The notes beneath the pieces are model-generated. The model ran no database searches. It was not told where the DNA came from and was given only the letters and a program-made list of their open reading frames with translations. A program made the translations under genes and the position numbers. Source: Ehretia macrophylla (lineage: Eukaryota; Streptophyta; Magnoliopsida; Boraginales; Ehretiaceae). From it: a DNA stretch of 64,000 nt. The stretch lies in NCBI GenBank assembly GCA_037974665.1, contig CM075783.1:8854762-8918761 (forward strand), written 5' to 3'. The first letter of the stretch is position 1. Every line of letters starts with the position of its first letter. Positions 22,308 through 35,986 of this stretch are shown piece after piece.

Positions 22308-25300
22308 TGTAACGCCCTGATCCCTCACGAGACCGGAGGCTCTAATAACCATGCTATTTTCAACCCAATACCAAACCCGGTCACAAAAATTTAGGAAAAA
22401 ATGCACAGAGTTTACCCTGTACTGTGCACATTCTAAAAACCTGTAAACAATCAAATAAGACCACGAAGCAAAAGGAACAACATCTGTAATTGAAATTCAA
22501 ACTTCAAGGCCATCCGAGCCTTAAGCAACACAAGACAATATAAATACACACAAGCATGCAACAATAGTCTTAAAATCTTTGTCTTCATTCGCTTATCATA
22601 CCATTCTATGTTAGCAATTAAACATTCTCATAAATTAATGCCAACCATACATCCGTTCATTCACACCCAAGCATGCAACGTAGCTAGAAGCAGAATCATA
22701 AGTTATTACATGCCACAATTCCATAACACTTGCTACATCCACTTAGCTTTCAAACTTACAACTACTCAAATATATATACATAAGCCCTTAGGCTCCCAAA
22801 TAGAATAGATAGTAGAACAAGTAAGGTCTTCCACAGTTTAGCAGACAATCACTCAAATCTCAAGTAATAGCACACAGCAATCAGGTCAATTCCTCCAACT
22901 GCATCACCTGAAACATGTTTAGCGAGGTGTGAGCAATCACAATTGCCCAGTGAGGGATAAGGTCTATCGGGGACGTGCAATGCAGCAGTTAGTACAAATA
23001 AAGCATTTACAACCAAAGAACAATTGAAACAACAAGTTACCACACATTAAAAAGGATACGATACACTTTGACTTCTGTAACGCTCCTGCTAAGCGAATAC
23101 CCCGAAAGGCAGAGGCATACCAGCGACGCCACGAACCGAAATCCCGATGTGATAATGACACTAATATCGATGAGCCAGCATCCCCTTATAACTCCAAAAT
23201 GGGTGTACTCCGGATGTACCCCGAAATCCTACAACCCAACTCTCCCTGGGCGGTATCCCAAGCGAGAAAGAGACTGGGTAACCATGGTAGCCGAGGTATA
23301 CCGGCAAGCCCGATGCCGCCCGGTTTCCACGACACTACCATGCCCAAATGGTTGCGCAACCACGATGCAATGCACTTAAAATGATAACAATAGAATACAT
23401 CAATAAACACATGGTTGAGGGACAACAAAGTAGGTTGCCCTCACACACAATATATAGACAATAAGTGCACATAATCTAAGTACAAGTAAATAAACTATTA
23501 TGCACATAAGGATGAAGTCTCCCTCACCTCTACCAAGCTCCAAAATGCAAGATTAGATTCAAATTACCATCAATCACCTTGAACATAAAGTTAAACATTG
23601 TTTCAATTACTCTTTAACTACAACATTCATTAATTGACCAACTAGGTTAGCTAACTCATAGTTTACTTAATTAACATACAACCAAGTAATCATTCAAGTA
23701 ATATAATATACAAACGATATAACTAACAAGCAATAAAATCATGATATAAGCATGTTCCACAATCATTTAAAAGAGCATTTTAAGCATAGATAACCATATT
23801 TAATTCCATAATAGTACTATCAATTTATAAAGTCATTAATCCATACTTATTCTCATTATAATTAACTCAATATAAAACTCAAGAAAAGCACTTAGAACTA
23901 TGGCAATACAATTACTATAAACAAGAATTCACTTAGAATCTTCAATTCGGAAAGCAATGATGCAAAGTACAAATGAGCATATTCAAGAGTCACATAAAAC
24001 TATACCAAAAGCTCCAAAATATCTTGAAACCAAATTTAAACACATATGGAAACATGCCAAGGTCTTAGATGCGAGTGACACACGAATTTACCCTTAAACC
24101 CCTTTGTTTTTCATCCGTTTTCCTTCCAAACTCATATCAATGATTCAAATTCAAGGGAAAGTTATACCAATCTTTTAATTAACCCTTAAGGTACCCTTAC
24201 AACCCGCAAATACGTTCAATTACCTGCAATTACCCCAAAAGCCCCAATTTTCCTCTTATAGCTTTGAACTACACCTACCTTAACCGGGCTTCAAACAAGA
24301 GTTAACAAAGGTTCTATAGCACCTAGGTAGCCTAAGAACACTAAAAGTGAAGCCCGAATCTATCCGGATTAGCATTAACCCTGAAATCCCTTTTAAAAAG
24401 TCGGCTAATTCACGTTTTATTCAAGTTTCGAGCAATTTGAGGGCACGGGGCTAATAGACTATCCTCAGTAGCACTTAAGGCATCTATTAGAAGCATTGAA
24501 TTAAGCTAATAAGCACAATTAAACAAAACCCTAGAAATCCCATCACTATTCACCCCTATGAATCAACCATTGATTTGTACCGTTTAAAATGTGAAACAAT
24601 AGTATAAATGTGGTCTCTACTACACGTATACAACATATATAAGCTTATTTGAGCATTGCAATAGCATTAGACAACATTTTTAACAAATCAAGAAAATAGC
24701 TACATTTCTAAAATGCACAAATAAGCATGAAAAACCCTCACCAATGCGCGTAAGAACTCTCGGGAGGCTAGCAAACACCTTAAACTACTTGCTCCTTGCT
24801 TGGCTTGGCTTGGCTTGAAGATTTGATAAGCAAAATCATCTCATTCTCCTCCTATGTTGGTTCTCGGATTTGCTACAGTAATTTCTGCATCTTCCCTTTT
24901 TTTTTTTTTTTGTTTGCTTAGTTATGACTTGTTTGTGTTTGGTTGATTTTATATTAGGGTGGGGCCTATTTGGGTGAGTGTATGGTCTAATAAAATGAGC
25001 ATAGTTAACTTAAAAACGAGTCTATGATTGCAATTTTGTGCTAGCTAACTAAAACATATTGTTCATACGTAACACTATTCACTAGTTCACTAAACTATTT
25101 TCTAAATGAAGGTTCCTATCGCTCCTAGCTCAAATGCATATTTTTCTCATTCCTAAAATAATTAATATGATTTAATAAAAATGCTAATTCATTAATATAA
25201 TGCAGTTGAAAAATGGAATGAATAGTAACTAAGAAAGACAACAAGTAAAGCACAAAATTAAATGCGCAATTAATGGATGCAACAGTTAAAAATGTGTATG

Positions 25301-25320
25301 GTAGAATCTCAGGCGTCACA
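22308..25320 (-). mobile_element. solo gypsy LTR, reverse orientation
   Basis: On the minus strand it starts TGTGACGCCTGAGATTC and ends GAGGGATCAGGGCGTTACA. The TSD GTATA is at 22303-22307 and 25321-25325. It is the same family as the LTRs of 25928-31976 but in the opposite direction. The GGTTGCGCAACC palindrome is at 23350-23361. No internal domain. Confidence 0.88.
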
Positions 25321-25927
25321 GTATAATTGCTCGATAACTCGAAATGACGCGAAAATAGGGGGTGTTTGGTGGCTGATTTTTCTAGCGTTGGACAGTGGGC
25401 TGTCCAACGCTGGTCAGCCTATTTGGTGGCCTTCCGGGGTTGCCCTCGTGGTGTATTTAATGCTAATTAAGTTGGTTTTATGCTAGGTGAAGGTTGGGGT
25501 AGTTTATGGTTGAGTTATTGCATTATATGTTGAAGAATTGGCTTGTATGTTGCTAGGAATTTATTAGGATGTTGAATTAACTTCTTTGATTATTGAATGT
25601 GTTGTCAAGTCTTGTAATGATGTTAAGGTGGTTAGATTAGATGAAGAGGATGTATACATGTTAAATGCGGTTCTTGTGCTTGGCTACTTTGTTGATAGCT
25701 TGTCAAATGATCATGTTATGCAAGTGTGTTAGGGGAAACAACCTACTTTGTTGTTTTTCTATATTTGTCTTGAATGCGTGAATGTAAATGCGATATGTAT
25801 GGTTGCAACCATTATTCTAGGCACGGTACTTTGTGTTGCATTGGGCAGCATAGGGCTTGCCAGGTGATGACACGGCTACCGATGTTCTATTCCCTATCAC
25901 AAATGAATGGAGTGTTTCATGAGGGTA

Positions 25928-28399
25928 TGTGTGACGCCCGAGATTTACCCATGCATTCAATTACTGTTGCATCCCTTGTTTGCGCATTTCCTTCTGTGCA
26001 TTATTGACTGCCTTCTTGAATTACTATTCACTCCATTTTTAAACTGCATTCTATTGGTTAATTAGCATTTTTATTAAATCATATTAATTGTTAAAGTAGT
26101 GGAAAAAATGTGCAATAGAGCTAGAAGCGATAGGAGAGCTTGTTTAGAAAATGATTTTAGTAGTTCAATGAATAGTGCTACGTAACATAACTTAGAGATT
26201 TAATTAGTTAGCTTATACCTTACACTTTAGGCTCGTAATTAAGCTTTCAACGCGCATTTTGGGAGTCCACTTAAGCACCCAACATGACCCCACCTCAACA
26301 CATACTCAATATAACATAACAAGAGCTCATTTGAACACAAAAACAAAAAAAATTCAGTAAGTGAACAGTGCCAAACCCGACAGCCTTCCTTGTGCATTTG
26401 GGAGAAATTTTGCTCTTCAATCCTTCAATCCAAGCCTTGAGCTAGTGGATTAGGGTGTGTGCAAGGTTCCTAGGTGCTCCTACGCGTATTGGTGAGGGAT
26501 TTCATGGCTTGTTTTTGCATTTCTAAATAGTTGTCAATTTCTTGATTTGTTGAAAATGTGATCAAATGCCATTGTAATTGTTATCTATGTTAATATACCA
26601 TCTATATGAATGGTAGGGAACACATTTGAGCCGTTGTTTCGCTTTTTAAACGGTTAGAATCGTTAGTTTGATTTTTAGGGTGAATAGTGACGTTTTTTTC
26701 TAGGGTTTTGTGTAATTGCTCGAATTAGCTTGATTTAATGCTTTTAATAGATGCCTTAGGTGCTAGTAAAGATAACCTAATAGCTCCGTGCACTTACATT
26801 GCCCTCAAATCGCTTAAAAATGGAAAATAGCCGACTTTAACTTGGGGCTTTCGGGGTTAATGCGAATCCGGGTGGATTCGGGCTTCAATTCTAGTATCCT
26901 TACGCTAACTAGGTGCTTTAGATGCTTTGATATCACTTGTTTGAAGCCCGGACAATGTACGCGTAGTTTAAAGCCATAAGAGGGAATTTGGGGCTTTCGG
27001 GGTAATCGCGGGCATTTGAATGAGTTAGAGGGTTGAGAGGGTACCTTGGGGGTTAGTTAGAAGGTTGGGAGAGTTTCCTTTGAAAATGAAATCATTAACT
27101 TTGGTTTGGAAGAGAAATAGTTTGTAAAACAAAGGGGTTTTGGTGCAATTTAAGTTGTCTCACACTTCTAAACCGATGTCAGGACTTCTTGAGTGTTTAT
27201 ATGTGATTTTAAATTGATTTGGAGCTTTTGGTATGATTCTATGCTTATTTGGTATATGTTCACTTGTAAACTGCTTATTAACTTCTATATTTGCTTCTAT
27301 CCTAATTGTAACGAGGTCAACCTACTTTGTTGATCCTCATATGTGTTAATGCTTATATTATTGCTATTAACTTGTCATCGTTAAGTGCATTGCATAGTGG
27401 TTGCGCAACCATAGTGTCAGGGACGGATGTGTTGAATATCGACTGGGCGGCAGAGGGCTTGCCAGTGGATATTCGAACTCCGTACCCTATTCCCTCATTT
27501 GCTTGGTCCGGAGATTGCCAGGGGATGTTGGGTCATAGGATTCGGGGTACATCCGGAGTACACCCACTGGAGTGATTGGGGTAATGCCGGCTTATCGTGA
27601 TCGTGCTCGTGGTTCGTGGATCGTGATTGAAGACCAGTGAAGATTGGTGTATAGGGGATTGAGTGAAATGTATCCTTTTAAATGTGTGGTTATTTAAGTT
27701 ATCATTGTTTCTTTAATTGTTAAGTGTTATTGTTGTATAACTGTATTATCTGTTGCATTGCACGCCCCGGGACTATATCCCTCACTGGGCAACAGTGGTT
27801 GCTCATACCTCACTAACATGTTTCAGGTGGCGCAGTTGGAGGAGTTGCCCTAGTTGCTGTGTGTTGTTCTGAGGTGGCTGTGCCTTCTTGTTTCTATTTG
27901 GTATTTGTGTATCTATTTTGTGGCCTAAGGGCTTTGTTTATATTGGTTACTGTAAGAAGTTGAAGGATAGTTGGTTGTAGTGTAGATTTGAGAACCTATG
28001 TCTTGTACTAACTTATGTTTCTGCTTTTATTCACTTTGCATGCTTGGGAGTGAATGGCTTAATGTAGAATGTTTTATCTTCTAAGTACGTTTTAATGTTA
28101 TCCTAGGAGGTCATGGCTATTAGATTATGTTGTAAACAATATTACTTGCATGCTTGTGTGGTTTTGGAACTATTGTTTGCTATAAGGCTCGGATGGCCTT
28201 GAATCTTTAAATATTTAGTTATGAAAAGTTCAGTTACCTTGTGGTTATCTCATTTGAGAGTTTACAGGTTTTCCGAATGTCCACAATACAGGGGAAACTC
28301 TGTCCGTTTTCCCTAAAATTTTGTGACCGGGTTTGGTATTGGGTTGAGAATAGCATGGTTATTAGAGCCTCCGGTCTCGCGAGGGATCGGGGCGTTACA
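25928..28399 (+). repeat. 5' LTR of the non-autonomous element
   Basis: TGTGACGCCCGAG...GGGGCGTTACA. Contains ctactttgttg near 27321, the palindrome GGTTGCGCAACC at 27399-27410, and a ggcagagggcttgcc box near 27450. Short ORFs across this module are not genes. Confidence 0.88.
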
Positions 28400-28401
28400 G
28401 G

Positions 28402-28413
28402 TGGTATCAGAGC
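28402..28413 (+). other. primer-binding site
   Basis: TGGTATCAGAGC, complementary to the 3' end of initiator methionine tRNA, two bases after the 5' LTR. Confidence 0.85.
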
Positions 28414-29480
28414 TTAGTTAGCTCTAAGCCGGGATAGGGTCCTCGGCCTGTTGGGTAGTAACCCTTGAGTGTGTGCTTGTTAAGTGTGTGTCTTGAAAGT
28501 GTATGCCTGCATGTGTGATTGTGTGTCTTGTATCTAATGTTTGCACCTATATGATATAATTATGTGTTACGTGCTAAATGTGTGCTAAGTGAAGTAAAGT
28601 GGCTAGTTATGCATCAAATTGACCTCGTGAATTGTTAATTGCTTGAATTGTTGCTTGTAATGTGTGTATTTGAATGTCTTGGATTGAGTTGTGTTATGAT
28701 TGACTTGATTGTTGTCCTTGAATGACTTTGATGATTACACTATGTCATAAACTCTTATATAAACATGTTTGCATAATAGTTTAAAACATATATGTGTAAA
28801 TGTGATATCTTGGCATTCATACATGTCCCATTGAATTGGTAAGAAAGACTTCATCCTCCCCCCTGAACGGAGGTGATTAGTGGCTAGCCTTTCAAGTTAT
28901 ATGGATTAGTAGGAACGTGAAACGGTTGGTCAGCCCTTTTATTTGGGAGTTGGTGTTGTGGGCAGAACTCAGTTATTGGGATTTCTTCCAAGGCATTTTT
29001 CTATGCTCATTAGTCAGAAATGAATGGCGTCCCTTGGGATTTCTATATGACTGTTCTCTAAGGCATTCTCTTGGTATTTTCTTATTTAGCATTCTTCTGG
29101 TATTTTCTTATTGGCATTTCTCTGAAGATTTAGTATCTGGAATTCTATTTAGCCATATTATATGGTATTATCTACAGTATTTATGCTCCAATCTTTTATT
29201 GGTATTTTCTAGCTACTTTTAGTTGGGATTATATTATTCTACAGTGTTCGTGCCAGCGGGATTCTTATTTGGATTTCTATGTAGCATTTCTATTGGAGCC
29301 TTTATTTGGCCTTATTACTTGGGGATTCGCTGGCAGTACTACTGGGATCTCTTAATGGGTTCTTACGAGAATTCGTATACGGTATTCATGCTCAGCAACT
29401 GATGAAGAGTAATTGAAGTTGGTTTTCAGTTGATGCAGATGTTCTCTTGTGAAGAAGAATTGCGTGGACGCAATTTGTTT
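28414..29480 (+). other. internal domain with degenerate short repeats, no coding
   Basis: The first half is non-coding leader. From about 28960 to 29390 a loose ~20-base unit (ggtattttcttatttggcatttc-like) recurs many times with heavy variation. The 101-codon frame at 28917-29222 is only a translation of these repeats. Confidence 0.6.
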
Positions 29481-29493
29481 AAGGGGGAGAGGA
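29481..29493 (+). other. polypurine tract
   Basis: aagggggagagga directly precedes the 3' LTR. Confidence 0.8.
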
Positions 29494-31976
29494 TGTGACG
29501 CCCGAGATTTAGCCATGCATTCAATTACTGTTGCATCCCTTGTTTGCGCATTTCCTTCTGTGTATTATTGACTGCCTTCTTGAATTACTATTCACTTTAT
29601 TTTTAAACTGCATTCTATTGGTTAATTAGCATTTTTATTAAATCATATTAATTGTAAAAGTAGTGGGAAAAATGTGCAATTGAGCTAGAAGCGATAGGAG
29701 AGCTTGTTTAGAAAATGATTTTAGTAGTTCAATGAATAGTGTTACGTAACATAACTTAGAGATTTAATTAGTTAGCTTATACCGTACATTTTAGACTCGT
29801 AATTAAGCTTTCAACGCGCATTTTAGGAGTCCACATAAGCACCCAACATGACCCCACCTCAACACATACTCAATATAACATAACAAGAGCTCATTTGAAC
29901 ACAAAAACAAAAAAAAAAATTCAGCAAGTGTACAGTGCCAAACCCGACAGCCTTCCTTGTGCATTTGGGAGAAATTTTGCTCTTCAATCCTTCAATCCAA
30001 GCCTTTCCAAGCCTTGAGCTAGTGGATTAGGGTGTGTGCAAGCTTCCTAGGAGATCCTACGCGTATTGGTGAGGGATTTCATGGCTTGTTTTTGCGTTTC
30101 TAAATAGTTGTCAATTTCTTGATTTGTTGAAAATGTGATCAAATGCCATTGTAATTTTTATCTATGCTAATATACCATCTATATGAATGCTAGGGAACAC
30201 ATTTGAGCCGTTGTTTCGCTTTTTAAACGGTTAGAATCGTTAGGTTGATTTTTAGGGTGAATAGTGACGTTTTTTTCTAGGGTTTTGTGTAATTGCTCGA
30301 ATTAGCTTGATTTAATGCTTCTAATAGATGCCTTAGGTGCTAGTAAAGATAACCTAATAGCTCCGTGCACTTACATTGCCCTCAAATCGCTTAAAAATGG
30401 AAAATAGCCGACTTTAACTTGGGGCTTTCGGGGTTAATGCGAATTCGGGTGGATTCGGGCTTCAATTCTAGTATCCTTAGGCTATCTAGGTGCTATAGAT
30501 GCTTTGATATCCCTTGTTTGAAGCCCGGCCAATGTACGCGTAGTTTAAAGCCATAAGAGGGAATTTGGGGCTTTCGGGGTAATCGCGGGCATTTGAATGA
30601 GTTAGAGGGTTGAGAGGGTACCTTGGGGGTTAGTTAGAAGGTTGGGAGAGTTTCCTTTGAAAATGAAATCATTAACTTGGGTTTGGAAGAGAAATAGTAT
30701 GTAAAACAAAGGGGTTTAGGTGCAATTTAAGTTGTTTCACACTTCTAAACCCATGTCAGGACTTCTTAAGTGTTTATATATGATTTTAAATTGATTTGGA
30801 GCTTTTGGAATGATTCTATGCTTATTTGGTATATGTTCATTTGTAAACTGCTTATTAGCTTCTATATTTGCTTCTATCATAATTGCAACGAGGTCAACCT
30901 ACTTTGTTGATCCTCATATGTGTTAATGCTTATATTATTGCTATTAACTTGTCATCGTTAAGTGCATTGCATAGTGGTTGCGCAACCATAGTGTCAGGGG
31001 CGGATGTGTTGAATATCGGCTGGGCGGCAGAGGGCTTGCCGGTGGATATTCAAACTCCGTACCCTATTCCCTCATTCGCCTGGTCCGGAGATTGCCAGGG
31101 GATGTTGGGTCGTAGGATTCGGGGTACATCCGGAGTACACCCACTGGAGTGATTGGGGTTATGCCGGCTTATCGTGATCGTGCTCGTGGTTCGTGGATCG
31201 TGATTGAAGACCAGTGAAGATTGGTGTATAGGGGATTGAGTGAAATGTATCCTTTTAAATGTGTGGTTATTTAAGTTATCATTGTTTCTTTAATTGTTAA
31301 GTGTTATTGTTGTATAACTGTGTTATCTGTTGCATTGCACGCCCCGGGACTATATCCCTCACTGGGCAACATTGGTTGCTCATACCTCGCTAACATGTTT
31401 CAGGTGGCGTAGTTGGAGGAGTTGCCCTAGTTGTTGTGTGTTGTTCTGAGGTGGCTGTGCCTTCTTGTTTTTATTTGGTATTTGTGTATCTATTTTGTGG
31501 CCTAAGGGCTTTGTTTATATTGGTTGCTGTAAGAAGTTGAAGGATAGTTGGTTGTAGTGTAGATTTGAGAACCTATGTCTTGTAATAACTTATGTTTATG
31601 CTTTTATTCACTTTGCATGCTTGGGAGTGAATGGCTTAATGTAGAATGTTTTATCTTCTAAGTATGTTTTAATGTTATCCTAGGAGGTCATGGCTATTAG
31701 ATTATGTTGTAAACAATATTACTTGCATGCTTGTGTGGTTTTGGAACTATTGTTTGCTTCAAGGCTCGGATGGCCTTGAATCTTTAAATATTTAGTTATG
31801 AAAAGTTCAGTTACCTTGTGGTTATCTCATTTGAGAGTTTACAGGTTTTCCGAATGTCCACAATACAGGGGAAACTCTGTCCGTTTTCCCTAAAATTTTG
31901 TGACCGGGTTTGGTATTGGGTTGAGAATAGCATGGTTATTAGAGCCTCCGGTCTCGCGAGGGATCGGGGCGTTACA
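29494..31976 (+). repeat. 3' LTR of the non-autonomous element
   Basis: Near-identical to 25928-28399. Palindrome GGTTGCGCAACC at 30976-30987. Ends GGGGCGTTACA and is followed by GTATG. Confidence 0.88.
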
Positions 31977-32072
31977 GTATGGGTCAAAGGTTGGTGTACA
32001 TCCAGAGTACATCTGGTGCCTAGGTAGGGTTCGTGTTGGTGCCCGGAAAAATGGCAACAATAGAATGAGGTA

Positions 32073-35000
32073 TGTGAAACCCCAAACCTAGCATGTAGTA
32101 AATAATACTTGTCTGCATATATTTAAATGTGTATTTAAGTGTTTGAATGCAATTATGTGTCTTCTTTAGCAAATTACGTTTATTAGCTAGAATACTATTC
32201 GTAATTCTTAAAATGTGCAAAGTATATTTAATTAATTTATATAAAAATAAATAACATATTATTTTGATAGTTGCATTAATTAGCTTTATTTTCTTGTATT
32301 ATTTATTTAAATTCTATTATTTGCTTAAAGAGCTCCAAATCCGGAGTAAATTTTAAACTATTTTATTTTCCGAATTTGATATTTTTTTCCTTTATTATAC
32401 TTCATATATAATATATTCGTTCATAGACAGAATGTGCATTGCATGTCCCGAGTGCGAGATAGAAAAATGTATTTGGTGACCCCAAGTGAATAATGTTAGT
32501 TTGATTGTTTGTAGGTTATTGGACTTTTAGTTGGTTCTACTTAATTTATATAGCACAATTACATTATATTATAAGCCCAAACACTTGAAGCCCATTTATT
32601 TATATCACATACATACATACACATATATTAGACAAAAGAAACAAAGCAAAACATAACAAAAGAAGAAGAAAATTGTCAGAGAGAGAGAGAGGGAAAAAAT
32701 GTGAGATAGGGCTTGGTTTCTCTTGTAATTTCAGCCATTTTTAACAAGATCCAAGATGCCTTTAGCCTATTTTCTTCCATTTCCTAGCTATACAGGTGAG
32801 GGATAGCATGTTAATTGCATGAATACTTAGTTATTTTGCTAAATTTTGAGTATGCCATGTTGTAGAGATTTGACTATGGAGCTTGGAATGTATGATTAGC
32901 TAATGAAATTGTGTTTAGATTGTTGTAGTGCATTATCGAACTTCTCATGTGCATATAATGTCTAGTCTTGCAAATAGTTCAATTATAGTTGATGCTTTGC
33001 TAGATGTGAATATAAATGTAGACAAAGTGTTCGTTTAATGTTCTAAGTGAAGTATAGGGATGTGTTACATGCTAGATTAATGCCCATAGATAGCTAAAAT
33101 GCAAGAAAACATCAAGAGAATTCAAGTATGCAAAAATGTGAATTTCAGATAGTACATTGCCCCTGTTTTTCGGATGCTTTTTGACTTAGTAAATGACCTT
33201 AGAAATTAACGAAAATTGTATAGCAGCTAGATTAGGCTTAAGGCTAATTCTAACATTTTGACCCTCCAATTTAAGCATTTCCGAACTATGTCCTGAAATC
33301 GTTGAACAGGGACAGTTTGCGTAGTCCTACGGAATTGGTTGTTTCTTGAGGAATTTAGATTGAAATTAAGCTCCGTTTGATTCTAAAATCATCTTTACTC
33401 GAAGAGCTATGTTTATATGTAAAAATCACAGAATTTGGAAGTCAATAGTATAGGTAGTTGGTTTGGTAAAATTAGGGATTATGTTAGGAAATAATGGCTA
33501 GTGCTTTAGTTAAAGATTGTTAACTTTTAAGCTATCTACTTATTTCTATACTATAAAAGTATGCCATAAATGGTTATATTGCTTGTTTAGTGCTTATGGA
33601 GTGTATAGAACAATCTTTTATAGGCTTTATGTGTTATTATGGTCGAAATCATTTTTAAAGTAGAAATTTTAGACAATATGCTTGATATAATACTTGTATG
33701 AAATGTTTTACGTTAGAATTAGACTCCATGAGAGCTATGAACCATGTAATGATAAAGAAATTCATGAAATGTGACATGCATCATTTCGGCCCTTTGTATT
33801 GCTTGGGGATTTTAAGATTTTAATTGTGGTTTAAGCTTAAAGATGGTGTTTAATATTCTTTTAATGGCCTTTGATCTTTAGTATGTATCGTACGACAATT
33901 GGATAAGTTAAAGTTAGTTAATTAGTTAGCTAATTTAAGGGTAAAGGTGGCCTAAAGATGTTTGGAAACTATTGTAAGTAAACGAGCATTTAATTAGCTT
34001 ATTGCAAGTCATGAAGTTAAAGTGTATTCAAATATGTAAAAGAATGTAACTCATACTAGTTTAAGATAATACAAGCAATGGTAGTTGGAACTTGGTTTGA
34101 ATGGTTGAGCTTTGTTAATGTTGTGATGAATTTGCCTTGTTAAATGTTAACTTGAGGTTCTTTTGTGATCTAATTGAATTAACCTTATTGTAGAGAATTT
34201 TGATATTGTTGTTAATTGATAATATAACGCTTCTATTATATCAAATGCTAGCTAGAGATAATGTAGAGCAAACTTTTGAGCCTTTATTACATGTATAGTT
34301 AAAGATTTATGTATAGTTGCAAGGTTGAAAATGATGAGTAATAATCTAGCTTAAAGAATCATGTTTGTATGAAATGTGTTTGATTTAGTGCCTAGTTGAA
34401 GTTAGTTAAAGGTTAATTTGTTAAATATTAATGTAGTTAATGTCGTCTAGGAAGTTGTGGAATGTTTTAGAGCCTCAACAATACGACAGTTGGTGATCCA
34501 AGGTATTTGGAAGTGGATTGAAGCCAAATCTTGCATCTTTGAGTTTGGTAGAGGAAAGGGAGATTCATATTTATTGCATTTGAAATTCTTGGTTATATAT
34601 TGAAATTTTGCAATTGTTGGTTATTGACATATAATTGCTTATTGTTGCTCGAAATACTTCCCTTGGAGCTTGTAGAGCATTCTTTGAAGCTAGTTAACAT
34701 CTTGAATGGCTAAATTTGATAATTGAAGTTAGATGCTTGTAATTTATTTCTATGTGATCAATTTGATATTAATTCAGTTTTGGTTAAGTTATTCTGGCAT
34801 TTCATGAAGTATGAAGAACTTGTCCCCTTTGGTTGTTTCTGCCTATTTCGTGTTAAAAGCTTATATTGTAACTATTTGCGAGGGCGGCCTACTTTGTCGT
34901 CCCTCACCTATGAGTACTTGGTGTTTGTGATTATGAATCGAGTTGCGCAACCTTTTTCGGACATGGTAGTGTCGAGAAACTCCGGGCAGCATCAGGCTGT

Positions 35001-35986
35001 CGGTCTACCTTGGCTACCATAGTGCCTATTCCCTTTCTCGCTGGGGCATACTCCCATACCCCAGAGGTGTGGTTCACCTCGTTGGGGCATATGGACCTAC
35101 CTCAGGAGAATGGGTCGTAGGATCGGGGTACATTCGGAGTACCCCATTTGTGGTTTAAGGAGGTTTGCGGCATTTGTTATCGAAGATCATGGTTCGTGGT
35201 TCGAGATTGAAGAATAAGAAGATAAACCATATCCTTTTTAATGTTTTAATGTTTATTCAATTGACTTGCTATATTGTGTTACTCGTGTTATTATCTTTGT
35301 TACATTGCATGAAATGATTTTTAAAAACCTCCCTGGCTAACTGTTTTCCCTCCCTCACTGAGTATACACATGTTGTATGCTCACCTTCTTCTTAACATTT
35401 TCAGGTTTAGTTCAAAGCAATCAAAGTGCCTACAAGTTGTATTGACTCCTATACATTGAAGTGTTGCTTGCCTGTGCTAGTATATTTTACAAAGTAAAAG
35501 TCTTGTATGTAGTTGATTCATGTTATAAAGGATTGTAATAGATAGCTTAATGTTTGTATGATGTGTTAATTGAAAAGGGTAGGTAATAACTTGTAATCTT
35601 TACTTTATTGTCTTATAGCTGCATGCTTGCATGTTTTGAATGGTTGGCAGACCTAATTCATAAGAAAGATAGATAGGAAATATTAGAGTGGTATGATAAG
35701 CGAAATTATAAACATAGACTTTCAACAGATAACTGAATGCATGCTTGGTTACAGACTTTTGTTGGGTTCCAAGGCTCGGATGACCTTGAGGAGTTTGTTG
35801 TATGTGATGATAGTGGAAGTTGGGAATTACAGAGGAGATTGGACTTTGGTTTTGAGGTTATAATTATTTGTACATGTTTTGGATTGTCTTATAAACGGGG
35901 GAGACTCTGTCCGCCTTTTCATATTTTTTGTGACCTCGAGTATTGGATCGGAGGGCTCCAATCTCGTGAGGGATCATGGTGTTACA
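32073..35986 (+). mobile_element. solo gypsy LTR, 3.9 kb
   Basis: Starts TGTGAAACCCCAAACC and ends GATCATGGTGTTACA. Flanks are AGGTA (32068-32072) and ACGTA (35987-35991), a TSD with one mutation. It is related to the reverse LTR at 38652-41425. It carries a g/ttgcgcaacc palindrome near 34941 and a gggcagcatcaggctg box near 34984. No internal domain. Confidence 0.78.

Larger units (their letters stand above)
25928..31976 (+). mobile_element. non-autonomous two-LTR gypsy element without gag-pol
   Basis: The LTRs 25928-28399 and 29494-31976 flank only 1094 bases. That interior has a primer-binding site and a polypurine tract but no gag or pol. The TSD is GTATG (25925-25929 and 31977-31981), assuming the first TG of the 5' LTR overlaps the duplicated target. 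The two LTRs differ at about 7 of their first 195 bases by eye, making it younger than the chromovirus at 43687. Confidence 0.85.

Noticed and set aside
28917..29222. 101-codon frame inside the non-autonomous element
   Set aside because: Translation of degenerate repeats; no gag or other domain.
28960..29390. Repeated short units suggesting a CRISPR-like array
   Set aside because: Units are degenerate and contiguous with no constant repeat/spacer pattern; the context is a plant retrotransposon.
27327..31152. Two nearly identical ~85-codon frames (27327-27575 and 30883-31152)
   Set aside because: They are the same place in the two LTRs of one element. Identity comes from LTR duplication, and the frame is not shown to be selected.
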